32,209 bases of DNA from Gemmatimonadota bacterium (lineage in GTDB: Bacteria; Gemmatimonadota; Gemmatimonadetes; Longimicrobiales; Gaopeijiaceae), in assembly GCA_026713345.1 (NCBI GenBank), contig JAPOOQ010000145.1, positions 1 through 32,209 of the forward strand, read 5' to 3'. How positions within the stretch are numbered: position 1 is the stretch's first letter; each line of letters opens with the position of its first letter. The notes beneath the pieces were generated by a model, which saw nothing but the letters and a program-made list of their open reading frames with translations, was not told the DNA's origin and made no database searches. Position numbers and translations under genes: made by a program. Below are positions 1-8,322 of the stretch, in pieces.

Positions 1-194
1 GCGGTGGAGCGGTCCGCGTAGCGCCGGAAGCGACTGGGCCACAGGTAGCGGTACAGGATCACCGATCCGCCCACGTAGGCGGTGGATACGGTAGCCACCA
101 TGTAGGTCCAGATCGCTCGGACGGCGCGTAGGGGGCCGGCCGGGCGTTGGGGGCCGGCCGGGCGCACTGCTGACGGTCCCGGAGCCACCTTCAC
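1..194 (-). CDS. Probable lysophospholipid acyltransferase (PlsC-like), N-terminal fragment
   Basis: A minus-strand reading frame is open from the left edge of the window to a GTG at 192-194 that overlaps the thiL stop in a GTGA junction. The visible protein is about 64 residues. After a Pro/Gly/Arg-rich start it has a hydrophobic stretch (reading AIWTYMVATVSTAYVGGSVI), then YRYLWPSRFRRYADR. A single N-terminal hydrophobic segment followed by an aromatic and basic stretch is how many 1-acylglycerol-3-phosphate acyltransferases begin. The catalytic HX4D motif would lie outside the window, so the family call is a guess from context. A GTG at 165-167 and an ATG at about 104 are alternative starts. 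An 18-bp tandem repeat falls in the N-terminal coding part. Coding status is fairly likely; function is uncertain. Confidence 0.45.
   Translation of the reverse strand, partial: MKVAPGPSAVRPAGPQRPAGPLRAVRAIWTYMVATVSTAYVGGSVILYRYLWPSRFRRYADRST
131..166. repeat. Tandem 18-bp direct repeat
   Basis: Two adjacent 18-base units (131-148 and 149-166) begin with the same 16 bases, GGGGGCCGGCCGGGCG, and differ only in the last two. If the overlapping acyltransferase-like frame starts upstream, the unit encodes a doubled six-residue Arg-Pro-Ala-Gly-Pro block. Each unit also contains the palindrome GGCCGGCC. Confidence 0.85.
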
Positions 195-1144
195 CCCCGG
201 TTCCCGGAAGGGTCCGCGAAGTGATCGTAGCCGCCCCGGCCGGGCCGTACCTGACGGCCTTCGCTGTCTTCGAGGGCGACGTCCGCCCCTTGCCCGACCG
301 TTCCGATCCGCGTGAGCTGCACCGACAACTCCCGTTCAAGGGCCAGGACGCGCTCCTTCCCCTTCGGGTGAGCCGTAAACATCAGTTCATAATCTTCGCC
401 CCCTTCCAGTGCCCGATTCAAGTCCCCACCGGCCTCCGTGTCCACCGGTACGAGGTCGCGGCGGACGCGAATGGCCACGCTGGAGGCTTTGGCGAGCCGC
501 TTCGCGTCCAGAACGAGACCGTCGGAGATGTCGATCATCGCGCTGGCGAGTCCCTGCGCGGCCAGCGCCCGCCCCAGCCCGGTCCGGTCCGGCGGCGCGG
601 CGAACCGGACGCGCGCTGCCGGGGCGGGTTCCCTTCCCTGCGACCACGCGGCCACCGCCGCCGCCGCCCCCCCCACCACCCCCGACACCCAGAGATCGTC
701 GCCCGGCTGCGCCCCGCTGCGCCTGACCCCCCCATCCCGGACGCGGCCCACCACCACCACATCCAGCACCACCGCGCGCGGGGTGCGGCTCACATCCCCT
801 CCGGCGATCACCGCTCCCACCCGGTCGCCGGCGGCCCGCACGCCGCGCTGCAGGGCCTCGCCCAGCTCGGGGTCGCCCGCCGGGAGCGCCATCGACACGA
901 GGAGCGCCTCCGGGCTGGCTCCCATCGCCGCCATGTCGCTCAGCGCCGCCGCGCCGGCCCGGAACCCGGCCTCGGTGGGGGTCACCCAGTCGAAGCTGAA
1001 GTGAACGCCCTCGACCATCATGTCGGTCGAGACGGCGAGTCCGCCGCGCAGTACGGCCGCGTCGTCACCCGGGCCGAGGATCACCCCGCGGCTCCCCTTC
1101 CATCCGATGGCGGCAAGCCGCTCGACCAGCTCGGTCTCGTCCAC
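191..1144 (-). CDS. thiL: Thiamine-monophosphate kinase ThiL
   Basis: ThiL phosphorylates thiamine monophosphate with ATP to give the cofactor thiamine diphosphate. The 317-residue protein has the family landmarks in order: GPGDDAAVL near residue 24, STDMMVEGVHF near 38-48 (Mg-ATP binding), a GGDVSR stretch mid-protein, ISDGLVLDAKRLA, and a late GGEDYELMF. Length matches the family (about 320 residues). The frame is open further upstream, but homology begins only at VDETELVERL, so I chose the GTG at 1142-1144, which is 11 bases after the stop of the NAD(P)HX repair gene. There is no clear Shine-Dalgarno sequence, so translation may be coupled. A run of eight G (coding strand) sits in an Ala/Gly-rich stretch without breaking the frame. 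Confidence 0.93.
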   Translation of the reverse strand: MDETELVERLAAIGWKGSRGVILGPGDDAAVLRGGLAVSTDMMVEGVHFSFDWVTPTEAGFRAGAAALSDMAAMGASPEALLVSMALPAGDPELGEALQRGVRAAGDRVGAVIAGGDVSRTPRAVVLDVVVVGRVRDGGVRRSGAQPGDDLWVSGVVGGAAAAVAAWSQGREPAPAARVRFAAPPDRTGLGRALAAQGLASAMIDISDGLVLDAKRLAKASSVAIRVRRDLVPVDTEAGGDLNRALEGGEDYELMFTAHPKGKERVLALERELSVQLTRIGTVGQGADVALEDSEGRQVRPGRGGYDHFADPSGNRG

Positions 1145-1155
1145 CGGAGCCGCCG

Positions 1156-2709
1156 CTACCGCGGGCTCGCCTGGTCGAAGGTGACGAACGGAAACGGCAG
1201 GTCGGTACCGGGGGGCCCGGGGGCCGCGGCCCGCATCCCCTCCACCACGTCCGAGGGCGTAAGCGAGGCGCCCTGGCCGCTCTCCGCCACCGCCTGTCCG
1301 GTGACGTGCAGCGCCAGGCCGCAAGCCGCCATTGGGTCCACCCCCTGCGCGAGGAAGGAGCCGGCCGCGCCCGTGAGCACGTCTCCCATTCCGGCCACGG
1401 CCAGCGCGGAGGTGTGCTCGGTGGAGCTCACCAGGAGTCTGCCGTCCGGATCCGCCACCAGGGACGGGGCGCCCTTGAGGAGCGTGACCACGCCGTGGGC
1501 GGCGGCGAAGGCCCTCGCCGTGCCGACGCGGTCGGCCTGGATCTCCGCCACGGTGCGGCCGGTGAGCCGCGACATCTCCCCCGGGTGGGGCGTCACCGCC
1601 GCGCCGGTGCGTTCCAGGGCGGGGATGCCCCCGTGGACGCCCCGGGCGAGGAGGGTGAGGGCGTCGGCGTCGACCACGACGGGGCGCCCGTTGCGCGCCG
1701 CGAGGACCGCCTCGAGCTGGCGCGCGGCTTCGTCCCCGGTCCCGAGCCCGGGTCCCACCGCGACCGCGTCGCTCGCGCGGACGGCCTCGCGGAGGGCCTC
1801 CGGGTCGGCCGCGTTGACGAAGACGGCTTCGGGAACGTCCGCGATCGCGTCACCCGCGAGCCGCGACGAGCACACCCGCACCAGTCCCGCTCCGGCGCGG
1901 AACGCGGCCCTCGCCGCGAGCACCGCCGCGCCCGGCATGGCCGAGCCGGCCACCACGGCCAGGGTGCCCACCGCATTCTTGTGCGTGACGGGAGGCCGGC
2001 GCGGCAGCCGCTGGGCGGCCCAGCCGGCTGTCGCCAGCTCGGCCCAGTCATCCCCATCCTGCGCCCCGCCCGGAGGGAACCCGATCTCCACGGCCACGAT
2101 CCTGCCGCAACGGGCACGGCCCGGGTACAGCAGCGTCCCCAGCTTCGGCCAGCCGAACGCGATGGTGAGGGAGGCGCGGATCGAGGCCCCGGTCACCTCC
2201 CCGGTGGTCCCGTCCACGCCCGAGGGGGTGTCGAGCGCGACCAGAACGCCGCCAGCCCGGTTCGCGGCCTCGATCGCGGCAGCGTACCCGGCTCGCGGCG
2301 CGCCCCGGATCCCGGTGCCCAGTAGTCCGTCCACCACAACCCCGGCGCTCTCGAGCAGCCGCGTCAGTGTGTCTTCATCGCCCCCGGCGCTCTCGAATCC
2401 GACGGCCGGCAGGTCCCATCCATGCAGCACCGAATCCGGATCCGGCCGCTTCCCCAGGGTGACCGCGGTGACGGGACGCCCCCACGCGGCAAGTGCCCGC
2501 AGACAAACCAGCGCGTCTCCACCGTTGTTGCCCGAACCGACCAGCGCAACGACCGGTCCACGGCCAAAGAGGTGCTGGATGACGAGGGCCGCCTGACGCC
2601 CGGCGTTTTCCATCAGGGCGGGCTCCGGGACCCCGCGTTCGCGAATCGCGAAGCGGTCGAAGCTGGCGGCCTGGCCGGCGGTAGGGACCCGCACGCGGCC
2701 CGGCAACAT
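1156..2709 (-). CDS. nnr: Bifunctional NAD(P)H-hydrate epimerase / ADP-dependent dehydratase
   Basis: This metabolite-repair enzyme epimerises damaged NAD(P)HX and dehydrates it back to NAD(P)H. The 517-residue protein has an N-terminal YjeF_N epimerase domain: ALMENAGR near residue 31, GSGNNGGDALV near 58, and DTPSGVDG. The C-terminal carbohydrate-kinase-like dehydratase domain shows NAVGTLAVVAGS, GPGLGTGDEA, VVDADAL, TPHPGEMSRLTG, LLKGAPS and the catalytic GMGDVLTGAAG. Length equals that of fused bacterial enzymes (about 500-515). The ATG at 2707-2709 lies 2 bases after the stop of the upstream zinc-ribbon gene; the frame extends further upstream without homology. A GTG at 2692-2694 is an alternative start. 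thiL follows 11 bases downstream, so the two cofactor genes are probably one transcript. Confidence 0.94.
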   Translation of the reverse strand: MLPGRVRVPTAGQAASFDRFAIRERGVPEPALMENAGRQAALVIQHLFGRGPVVALVGSGNNGGDALVCLRALAAWGRPVTAVTLGKRPDPDSVLHGWDLPAVGFESAGGDEDTLTRLLESAGVVVDGLLGTGIRGAPRAGYAAAIEAANRAGGVLVALDTPSGVDGTTGEVTGASIRASLTIAFGWPKLGTLLYPGRARCGRIVAVEIGFPPGGAQDGDDWAELATAGWAAQRLPRRPPVTHKNAVGTLAVVAGSAMPGAAVLAARAAFRAGAGLVRVCSSRLAGDAIADVPEAVFVNAADPEALREAVRASDAVAVGPGLGTGDEAARQLEAVLAARNGRPVVVDADALTLLARGVHGGIPALERTGAAVTPHPGEMSRLTGRTVAEIQADRVGTARAFAAAHGVVTLLKGAPSLVADPDGRLLVSSTEHTSALAVAGMGDVLTGAAGSFLAQGVDPMAACGLALHVTGQAVAESGQGASLTPSDVVEGMRAAAPGPPGTDLPFPFVTFDQASPR

Positions 2710-2711
2710 CC

Positions 2712-2915
2712 CTACTTGTAGCTCTGCCCGATCGACCGGCCGAAGGTAATTTCGCCGTTGTCTATGCGGATGTTGAAACCACAGTCCGGGTTCGAGCAGA
2801 CCCACGCCTTGAAACGGATCGGCGCTCCGTCCCTGCCGTAGTCCGACATCGGCAGGAGAAGTCCCTGGTCACACTTCTTGCAATCGGCAAAGCCGGTCTC
2901 CGTCAACGTATTCAT
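2712..2915 (-). CDS. Small zinc-ribbon protein
   Basis: A 67-residue protein with two Cys pairs, CKKC near residue 11 and CSNPDC near residue 40, spaced as in a four-cysteine zinc ribbon. Between them is a basic and aromatic stretch (PIRFKAWVC). I do not recognise a named family; it could bind RNA, DNA or a protein partner. The start is the ATG at 2913-2915, preceded by GAGGGG three bases upstream, which is better than the longer in-frame upstream extension. It is followed after 2 bases by the NAD(P)HX repair gene, suggesting co-transcription. Confidence 0.8.
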   Translation of the reverse strand: MNTLTETGFADCKKCDQGLLLPMSDYGRDGAPIRFKAWVCSNPDCGFNIRIDNGEITFGRSIGQSYK

Positions 2916-3000
2916 CAGCCCCTCATCGTTGCTTGGCCGAGGGCCCCCATGGCCCCCGCGTCTTCCGGTCATAGCGACCGCCGTGGTCCCCAGTGCGCAG

Positions 3001-3016
3001 GAATCGCACACGATTC
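3001..3016. repeat. Perfect 6+4+6 inverted repeat
   Basis: GAATCG-CACA-CGATTC lies in the 194-base gap between the Minf_1886-type gene and the small zinc-ribbon gene. It is a perfect palindrome around a 4-base centre and is more AT-rich than its surroundings. It could be an operator for the zinc-ribbon/nnr/thiL unit or an mRNA hairpin. No T-run follows on either strand, so it is not a standard terminator. I saw no convincing promoter elsewhere in the gap. Confidence 0.45.
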
Positions 3017-3109
3017 TCCGCGGAAACTACAACGCAAGCCGACGAACTGCCAGCGACGGCCGTTCGCGCCCGACAGCGCGGACCCCCCGACAACAGGAAT
3101 CCGGCGCCT

Positions 3110-3490
3110 CTACGCTTGCGCCACACTCCAGGGATAGTCGTGATCGAACACGTCCTCGAAGTCGAAGAGATCCTCGAAGTCCTCCCGCCGATCCTCCTCC
3201 TGCTTGACCAGGACACCGATCTCGACGAGAGCGAAGACGATCTCGCCCACGTCGTCGGTCGAATGGATGCCCCAGTATTCCAGCACGGTGCGAGCCAGCG
3301 GGCCGAAGCGCGCCATCGCCAATGTGCGGGCGCCTTCGACCAGCTCCTGCCCCGAGATGTGGCGCCGTTCCTCCTGCATCGCGATCACCTGGTGGAGTGC
3401 ATCGAGGAGGAAGCCGTAGGCGCAGCGGTGGAAGCGGGGATGCCGCTCCTGCAGCCGGGTCAGCACGTCGACGGGTTCGCAAGCGTTCAT
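3110..3490 (-). CDS. Minf_1886 family protein, function unknown
   Basis: This 126-residue acidic protein resembles the Minf_1886 family known from Planctomycetes, Verrucomicrobia, Acidobacteria and Gemmatimonadota. Family-like blocks are RFHRCAYGFLLDAL, RRHISGQELVEGAR, FGPLARTVLEYWGI, DDVGEIVFALVEIGVL and KQEEDRREDFEDLFDF. The C-terminus is strongly acidic and aromatic. No catalytic motif or membrane segment is visible and no biochemical role is known to me. It follows glyA by 82 bases, and 194 bases separate it from the small zinc-ribbon gene. The ATG at 3488-3490 agrees with the family N-terminus; the ribosome binding site is weak. Confidence 0.88.
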   Translation of the reverse strand: MNACEPVDVLTRLQERHPRFHRCAYGFLLDALHQVIAMQEERRHISGQELVEGARTLAMARFGPLARTVLEYWGIHSTDDVGEIVFALVEIGVLVKQEEDRREDFEDLFDFEDVFDHDYPWSVAQA

Positions 3491-3572
3491 GCACCAAAGT
3501 TACATCCCCGGGGCGGAGCCGCCAAACGGGGGTGCGGGCGGCCGCCGAAGCGGAAGTGGCACGCGGGCGCGG

Positions 3573-4808
3573 TCAGGCGTAGAGCGGGTAACCGGCGCAC
3601 AGTTCCGTGACCTGACCCCGGATTCCGTCGATCCGTGCGGTGTCTCCGGGGCGCTCGAGGATGTCGGCGATCCACCCGCCGATCCGTTTCATCTCGTCAG
3701 TGCCCATGCCCCGCGTGGTCAGCGCCGGGGTGCCGATCCGCAACCCCGAGGTGACGAAGGGCGACCGGGTCTCGCCGGGGACGGTGTTCTTGTTGACGGT
3801 GATCCCGGCGCGCTCCAGCGCCTGCTCCGCGTCCTTGCCCGTGAGGTCCCTGTCCCTGAGGTCGACAAGGAGCAGGTGCGTGTCCGTTCCGCCCGACACG
3901 AGACGGACACCCCGCGCCATCAGCGCCCGGGCCAGCGCGCGCGCGTTGTCGACGACGCTGGCGCCGTAGTCCCGGAATGCGGGCGTCAGGGCCTCGCCCA
4001 GCGCCACGGCCTTGGACGCGACCACATGCATCAGGGGACCCCCCTGGATGAAAGGGAAGACCATCTTGTCGATGATCCGGGCGTGTTCCGCGCGGCACAG
4101 GATCAACCCCCCGCGCGGACCCCGCAGCGTCTTGTGCGTGGTGGTGGTGACGACGTCCGCGTGCGGGACCGGGCTGGGATGGTGGCCGCCCGCCACCAGC
4201 CCCGCGATGTGGGCGAGGTCGACCACGTGGACGGCGCCCACCTCCGCCGCGATCTCGCCGAACGCCCCGAAGTCGAGGGTACGGGGGTACGCCGACGCCC
4301 CGGTCATGATGAGCTTCGGACGGCAGCGCCGGGCCACCTCGCGCACCTGGTCGTAGTCGATTCTCCCGTCCTCCTCCCGCACCCCGTAGGCATGCACCTT
4401 GAAGAGGCGCCCGCTGAAGTTGACCGGGGAGCCGTGGGTCAGGTGGCCGCCGTGGTTGAGGTTCATCCCCAGAATCGTGTCGCCCGGCTCGATGAAGGCG
4501 AAGTAGGCGGCCATGTTCGCCTGGGCTCCGGAATGGGGCTGCACGTTGGCGTGGTCGGCGCCGAAGAGACGGGTCGCGCGTGAACGCGCCAGCTCCTCTA
4601 CCTCGTCGGCGAATTCGCAGCCGCCGTAGTAACGCCGTCCGGGCAGACCCTCCGCGTACTTGTGGGTGAATACGGTCCCCAGCGCCTCCCTGACCGCGGG
4701 CGATACGAAGTTCTCGCTCGCGATCATCTCCAGCTGCCCCAGCTGCCGGGCGGTCTCGTCCTGAACCGCGCGGAAGACCCGCTCGTCGGCTCTCTCAAGG
4801 TGTTCCAA
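3573..4808 (-). CDS. glyA: Serine hydroxymethyltransferase
   Basis: GlyA is the PLP enzyme that interconverts serine plus tetrahydrofolate with glycine plus methylene-tetrahydrofolate, the main cytosolic source of one-carbon units. Diagnostic blocks are IASENFVSPAV, THKYAEGLPGRRYYGG, HSGAQANMAAY, DLAHIAGLVA and TTTTHKTLRGPRGG (PLP lysine at residue 226 of my start), then SGLRIGTPALTTRG. I chose the TTG at 4806-4808 because GGGAGG sits six bases upstream; this gives 411 residues. A GTG at 4833-4835 adds nine residues but has no ribosome binding site. Either start lies inside the end of the acyl-CoA dehydrogenase gene, implying coupled translation. It is the last gene of the acyl-CoA unit. Confidence 0.96.
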   Translation of the reverse strand: MEHLERADERVFRAVQDETARQLGQLEMIASENFVSPAVREALGTVFTHKYAEGLPGRRYYGGCEFADEVEELARSRATRLFGADHANVQPHSGAQANMAAYFAFIEPGDTILGMNLNHGGHLTHGSPVNFSGRLFKVHAYGVREEDGRIDYDQVREVARRCRPKLIMTGASAYPRTLDFGAFGEIAAEVGAVHVVDLAHIAGLVAGGHHPSPVPHADVVTTTTHKTLRGPRGGLILCRAEHARIIDKMVFPFIQGGPLMHVVASKAVALGEALTPAFRDYGASVVDNARALARALMARGVRLVSGGTDTHLLLVDLRDRDLTGKDAEQALERAGITVNKNTVPGETRSPFVTSGLRIGTPALTTRGMGTDEMKRIGGWIADILERPGDTARIDGIRGQVTELCAGYPLYA

Positions 4809-5976
4809 TGGCTGCCTCCCGGGCTCCCAGGGCACGGCCGATGACCAGTCTCAGAATCTCGCTAGTCCCCTCGTAGATCTCGGTGCCCTTGGCGTCGCGC
4901 ATGAGCTTCTCTACCGGATACTCGCGCATGAAACCGTAACCTCCGAAGATGCGCACCGCCTCTTCGGCGGCCCACGTCGCGGTCTCGCTCGCGATGAGCT
5001 TCGCCATGGCGGAGCGGGCGGTCACCGGGAGCTCGTCGCCGACGCCGGGCGCGTTACGGGCCTCCCAGCCCCGGGCACCCTCCATGACCAGCGCCCTGGC
5101 TGCGGCCACTCTCGCCCCCATCGTGGCGAGTTTGCTCCGCACCCCGCCGAACGACGCGATGGGACGACCGAACTGCCGCCTCTGGTGAGCGTAGCGGACG
5201 GCGTGCCGCAGCGCGGCCTCGGCGATCCCGACCGCCTGGGCCCCGATGCCGAGGCGTCCCAGGTCGAGCGCCTCCAGCGCGTAGCTCAGGCCGCGGTGTC
5301 GGTTGCCAACCAGCCGGTCGCCATCGATGCGCACCCCCTTCAGGTCCACGCTGACCGTTTCGGAGGCGCGCAGGCCCATCGTCTTCTCGCGTCTGCCCGC
5401 CCGGTACCCTGGCGACTCGGTGTCCACCATGAACGCGCCGGTGGCCGACTTCCCCCGGTCGCCTTCGCCGGTCCGTGCAAAGACGAGCATCAGGTCGGCG
5501 GAGGCGCCGTTCGTGACCCAGCGCTTGGCCCCGTTGAGGATCCATCCGTCCGCTTCTGCGGTGGCGGTGGTGGTCATCGCCGACGGATCGCTCCCGGCCT
5601 GCGCTTCCGACAGGGCGAAGCCCGCGATCTTCGCTCCCGATGCGAGGTCGGGGAGCCAGCGGGCCTTCTGCGCTTCGGTTCCGTGGGCAAGAAGGATGGC
5701 GGGCACGGGTCCGTTCTGGATCGCCACCGTCAGGGCCAGGGCCGCGTCGCCCCGCGCCAGCTCCTCCAGCGCGACCAGATAGGTGGGCAGATCGAGACCC
5801 AGGCCGCCGTACCGCTCCGGCACGAGCATCCCCAGGAACCCCAGTTCGCCCAGGCGCGCGAGCACGTCGCGGTCGAAGGCGCCAGCCTGGTCCCAGGCCG
5901 CGGCGTGCGGCACGATTTCGCTGTCGGCGAAGTCGCGCGCCAGCTCCCGGATCGCCTGCTGTTCGGCGGTCAGCAC
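4795..5976 (-). CDS. Acyl-CoA dehydrogenase
   Basis: A 393-residue FAD-dependent acyl-CoA dehydrogenase that introduces the alpha-beta double bond into acyl-CoA and passes electrons to electron-transfer flavoprotein. It shows the usual N-terminal helical domain, FALSEAQAGSDPSAM and RWVTNGASADLMLVFAR in the beta domain, QRRQFGRPI, and GGYGFMREYPVEKLMRDAK. The catalytic base is Glu369 in EIYEGTSEI, the position typical of short- and medium-chain enzymes; chain length cannot be told from sequence. It starts with GTG three bases after the hydroxyacyl-CoA dehydrogenase stop and overlaps the glyA start. No electron-transfer flavoprotein genes are in the window. Confidence 0.95.
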   Translation of the reverse strand: MLTAEQQAIRELARDFADSEIVPHAAAWDQAGAFDRDVLARLGELGFLGMLVPERYGGLGLDLPTYLVALEELARGDAALALTVAIQNGPVPAILLAHGTEAQKARWLPDLASGAKIAGFALSEAQAGSDPSAMTTTATAEADGWILNGAKRWVTNGASADLMLVFARTGEGDRGKSATGAFMVDTESPGYRAGRREKTMGLRASETVSVDLKGVRIDGDRLVGNRHRGLSYALEALDLGRLGIGAQAVGIAEAALRHAVRYAHQRRQFGRPIASFGGVRSKLATMGARVAAARALVMEGARGWEARNAPGVGDELPVTARSAMAKLIASETATWAAEEAVRIFGGYGFMREYPVEKLMRDAKGTEIYEGTSEILRLVIGRALGAREAAIGTP

Positions 5977-5979
5977 GGA

Positions 5980-6836
<857 letters not shown>

Positions 6837-6840
<4 letters not shown>

Positions 6841-7718
6841 GGTGCTTCCCCGAGGGTGTCCGCCCGGTCCCGGCGCGCGCTGCGCACCACGTAGACGATC
6901 GCCAGCGCAATCGCCACGGTGGAGGCCAGGCCGCCCTCTGCCCCGAACGCTCCCCCGGTGATGAAATCGCGGCCGGTTTCCGTAACCTCAATAAGGGGGG
7001 CGTCGACGAGAGTCATTCCGCTGACCGGCAGATCGGCGAGGAACCCGGTGGCGAGATTCCAGCCCAGGTGCACGCCGGTGGCGGCCCAGAGACTGCCCGT
7101 GACGATGCGGACGACCCCGAGCAGGAGCCCGGCCAGCGCGATGTTGAGCAGGGCCAGGGGGGTCACCTCGGGGTTGGCTCCGTGCAGGACGGAAAACGCC
7201 ACGGTGGTCAGCAACAGGGCCACCGCATTCCCCCAGCGTTCGGCGAGGACCGCCAGAGGGTACCCGCGGCAGAGGATCTCTTCGGCGGCCGCGGGAAAGA
7301 GCAGGACGAGCACAGTCCAGGCGCCCGTCCCCAGATACTCGATGGCCGTGCCCCCGTCCGGCCCATACCTGAGGCCGCCGGCCAGAGACAGTGCGACGAC
7401 CGGGACCACGATGAGGACGCCGAACGCGAATCCGCGAGAGAGGTGCGCCGGGGCTCCTGCGCGGTGCAGGCCTACATCCGCCAGGGGGCGGCGGCCGTCC
7501 AGCCTTAGCAACACGAGAGTCGCCGCGAGCGCCGCCAGACACATCGCGACCCCGTAGACAAGCAGGCTCTCGCTCGAGCCGGCGCCGAGGCTGAAACCAA
7601 CGAAAAGGGCGATGAACAGTACCGTGAAGCCCCCCAGCCGCAGCAGGGCCGCCAGGATCTCGCGGAGTGTGCCCGAGGACCTGCGCGGCGGGGACGGAGC
7701 GGAAGGAGTGGCGGTCAA
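6837..7718 (-). CDS. CPBP-family intramembrane metalloprotease
   Basis: A hydrophobic protein of about 293 residues with some eight predicted membrane segments. It has CPBP (Abi/Rce1-like) motifs: EEILCRG (EExxxR type) in segment AAAEEILCRGYPL, FSVLHGAN (FxxxH type), and the third-motif region HLGWNLATGF. Members are membrane proteases, some acting on prenylated proteins, bacteriocins or anti-sigma factors; the substrate here is unknown. The frame is open far upstream, but sensible sequence begins around a TTG at 7716-7718 that overlaps the bioY stop (TTGA). A Ser/Pro-rich cytosolic leader precedes the first membrane segment. It sits between bioY and hbd in a six-gene unit. Confidence 0.85.
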
Positions 7719-8308
7719 GCCTTCGTTTCCCGCTTGCGCACCATTCGAGACAGAACCAGCCGCGCCGCAACCACTCCGATCGCCACCTTGGCGACTGCGC
7801 CCGGGAGGAACGGCTGTACCGAGGCGGCGAAGAGCGCGCCGGCGCCCAGGTCCGTCACCGCCGACAGCCAGGCGGCGCCCAGCGCGAAGATGACCACGGT
7901 GCCCGCCACGAATCCGGCAGTGGTCCGCAGCACCTTCCCATCGCGTCCCGCGATCCATCCGGTCAGCGCCGCGGCCATCGGGAACGCCATGAGGTAGCCA
8001 CCGGTGGGCCCGAAGATCCACGGCAACCCGGCGCCGCCCATTGCGAAGACGGGTGCGCCCGCCACTCCCAGAGCCAGGTACAGCAGTTGCGAGGACGCAC
8101 CCGCCACCGGCCCGAGCAGCACCCCGGCGAGAAGCACGAAAAGCGTCTGGAGGGTCATCGGCACCGGCGTCACGCCAAGCGGCACCGCGACCTGGCCGGC
8201 CACGGCGGTGAGCAGGGCAAAGACCACTACCGCCACCGGCAGAGCCACGCGTCTGTTGATTGAAATCGCCGGAACGGCGAGCCAGGTCTTCGCTTCGGAT
8301 CGAATCAT
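7715..8308 (-). CDS. bioY: Biotin transporter substrate-binding component BioY
   Basis: A 197-residue integral membrane protein of the BioY family, the S component that captures biotin for energy-coupling-factor transport. Visible blocks are the GQVAVPLGVTPVPMTLQTLFVLLAGVLLG region (split here as VPLGVTPVPMTLQ and FVLLAGVLLGP), LYLALGVAGAPVFA, and GPTGGYLMAFPMAA. About six membrane segments follow a short N-terminal leader. ATG at 8306-8308 is 14 bases after the thiolase stop. No EcfA or EcfT gene is nearby, so it acts alone or with a shared energising module elsewhere. Its place among acyl-CoA genes may reflect biotin-dependent carboxylases; that is inference. Confidence 0.94.
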   Translation of the reverse strand: MIRSEAKTWLAVPAISINRRVALPVAVVVFALLTAVAGQVAVPLGVTPVPMTLQTLFVLLAGVLLGPVAGASSQLLYLALGVAGAPVFAMGGAGLPWIFGPTGGYLMAFPMAAALTGWIAGRDGKVLRTTAGFVAGTVVIFALGAAWLSAVTDLGAGALFAASVQPFLPGAVAKVAIGVVAARLVLSRMVRKRETKA

Positions 8309-8322
8309 TGTCGTGGGCCTTT

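Noticed and set aside
655..680. Run of eight C in thiL as a possible phase-variation tract or sequencing frameshift
   Set aside because: The ThiL frame reads correctly on both sides, the run is short, and the encoded Gly/Ala stretch fits the protein.
221..2596. Very long plus-strand open frame opposite thiL and nnr, and similar long antisense frames across the window
   Set aside because: Composition is rich in Arg, Pro, Ser and Ala with no family motifs, and each lies opposite a gene with clear conserved motifs. Long antisense frames are expected in DNA with GC-rich third positions.
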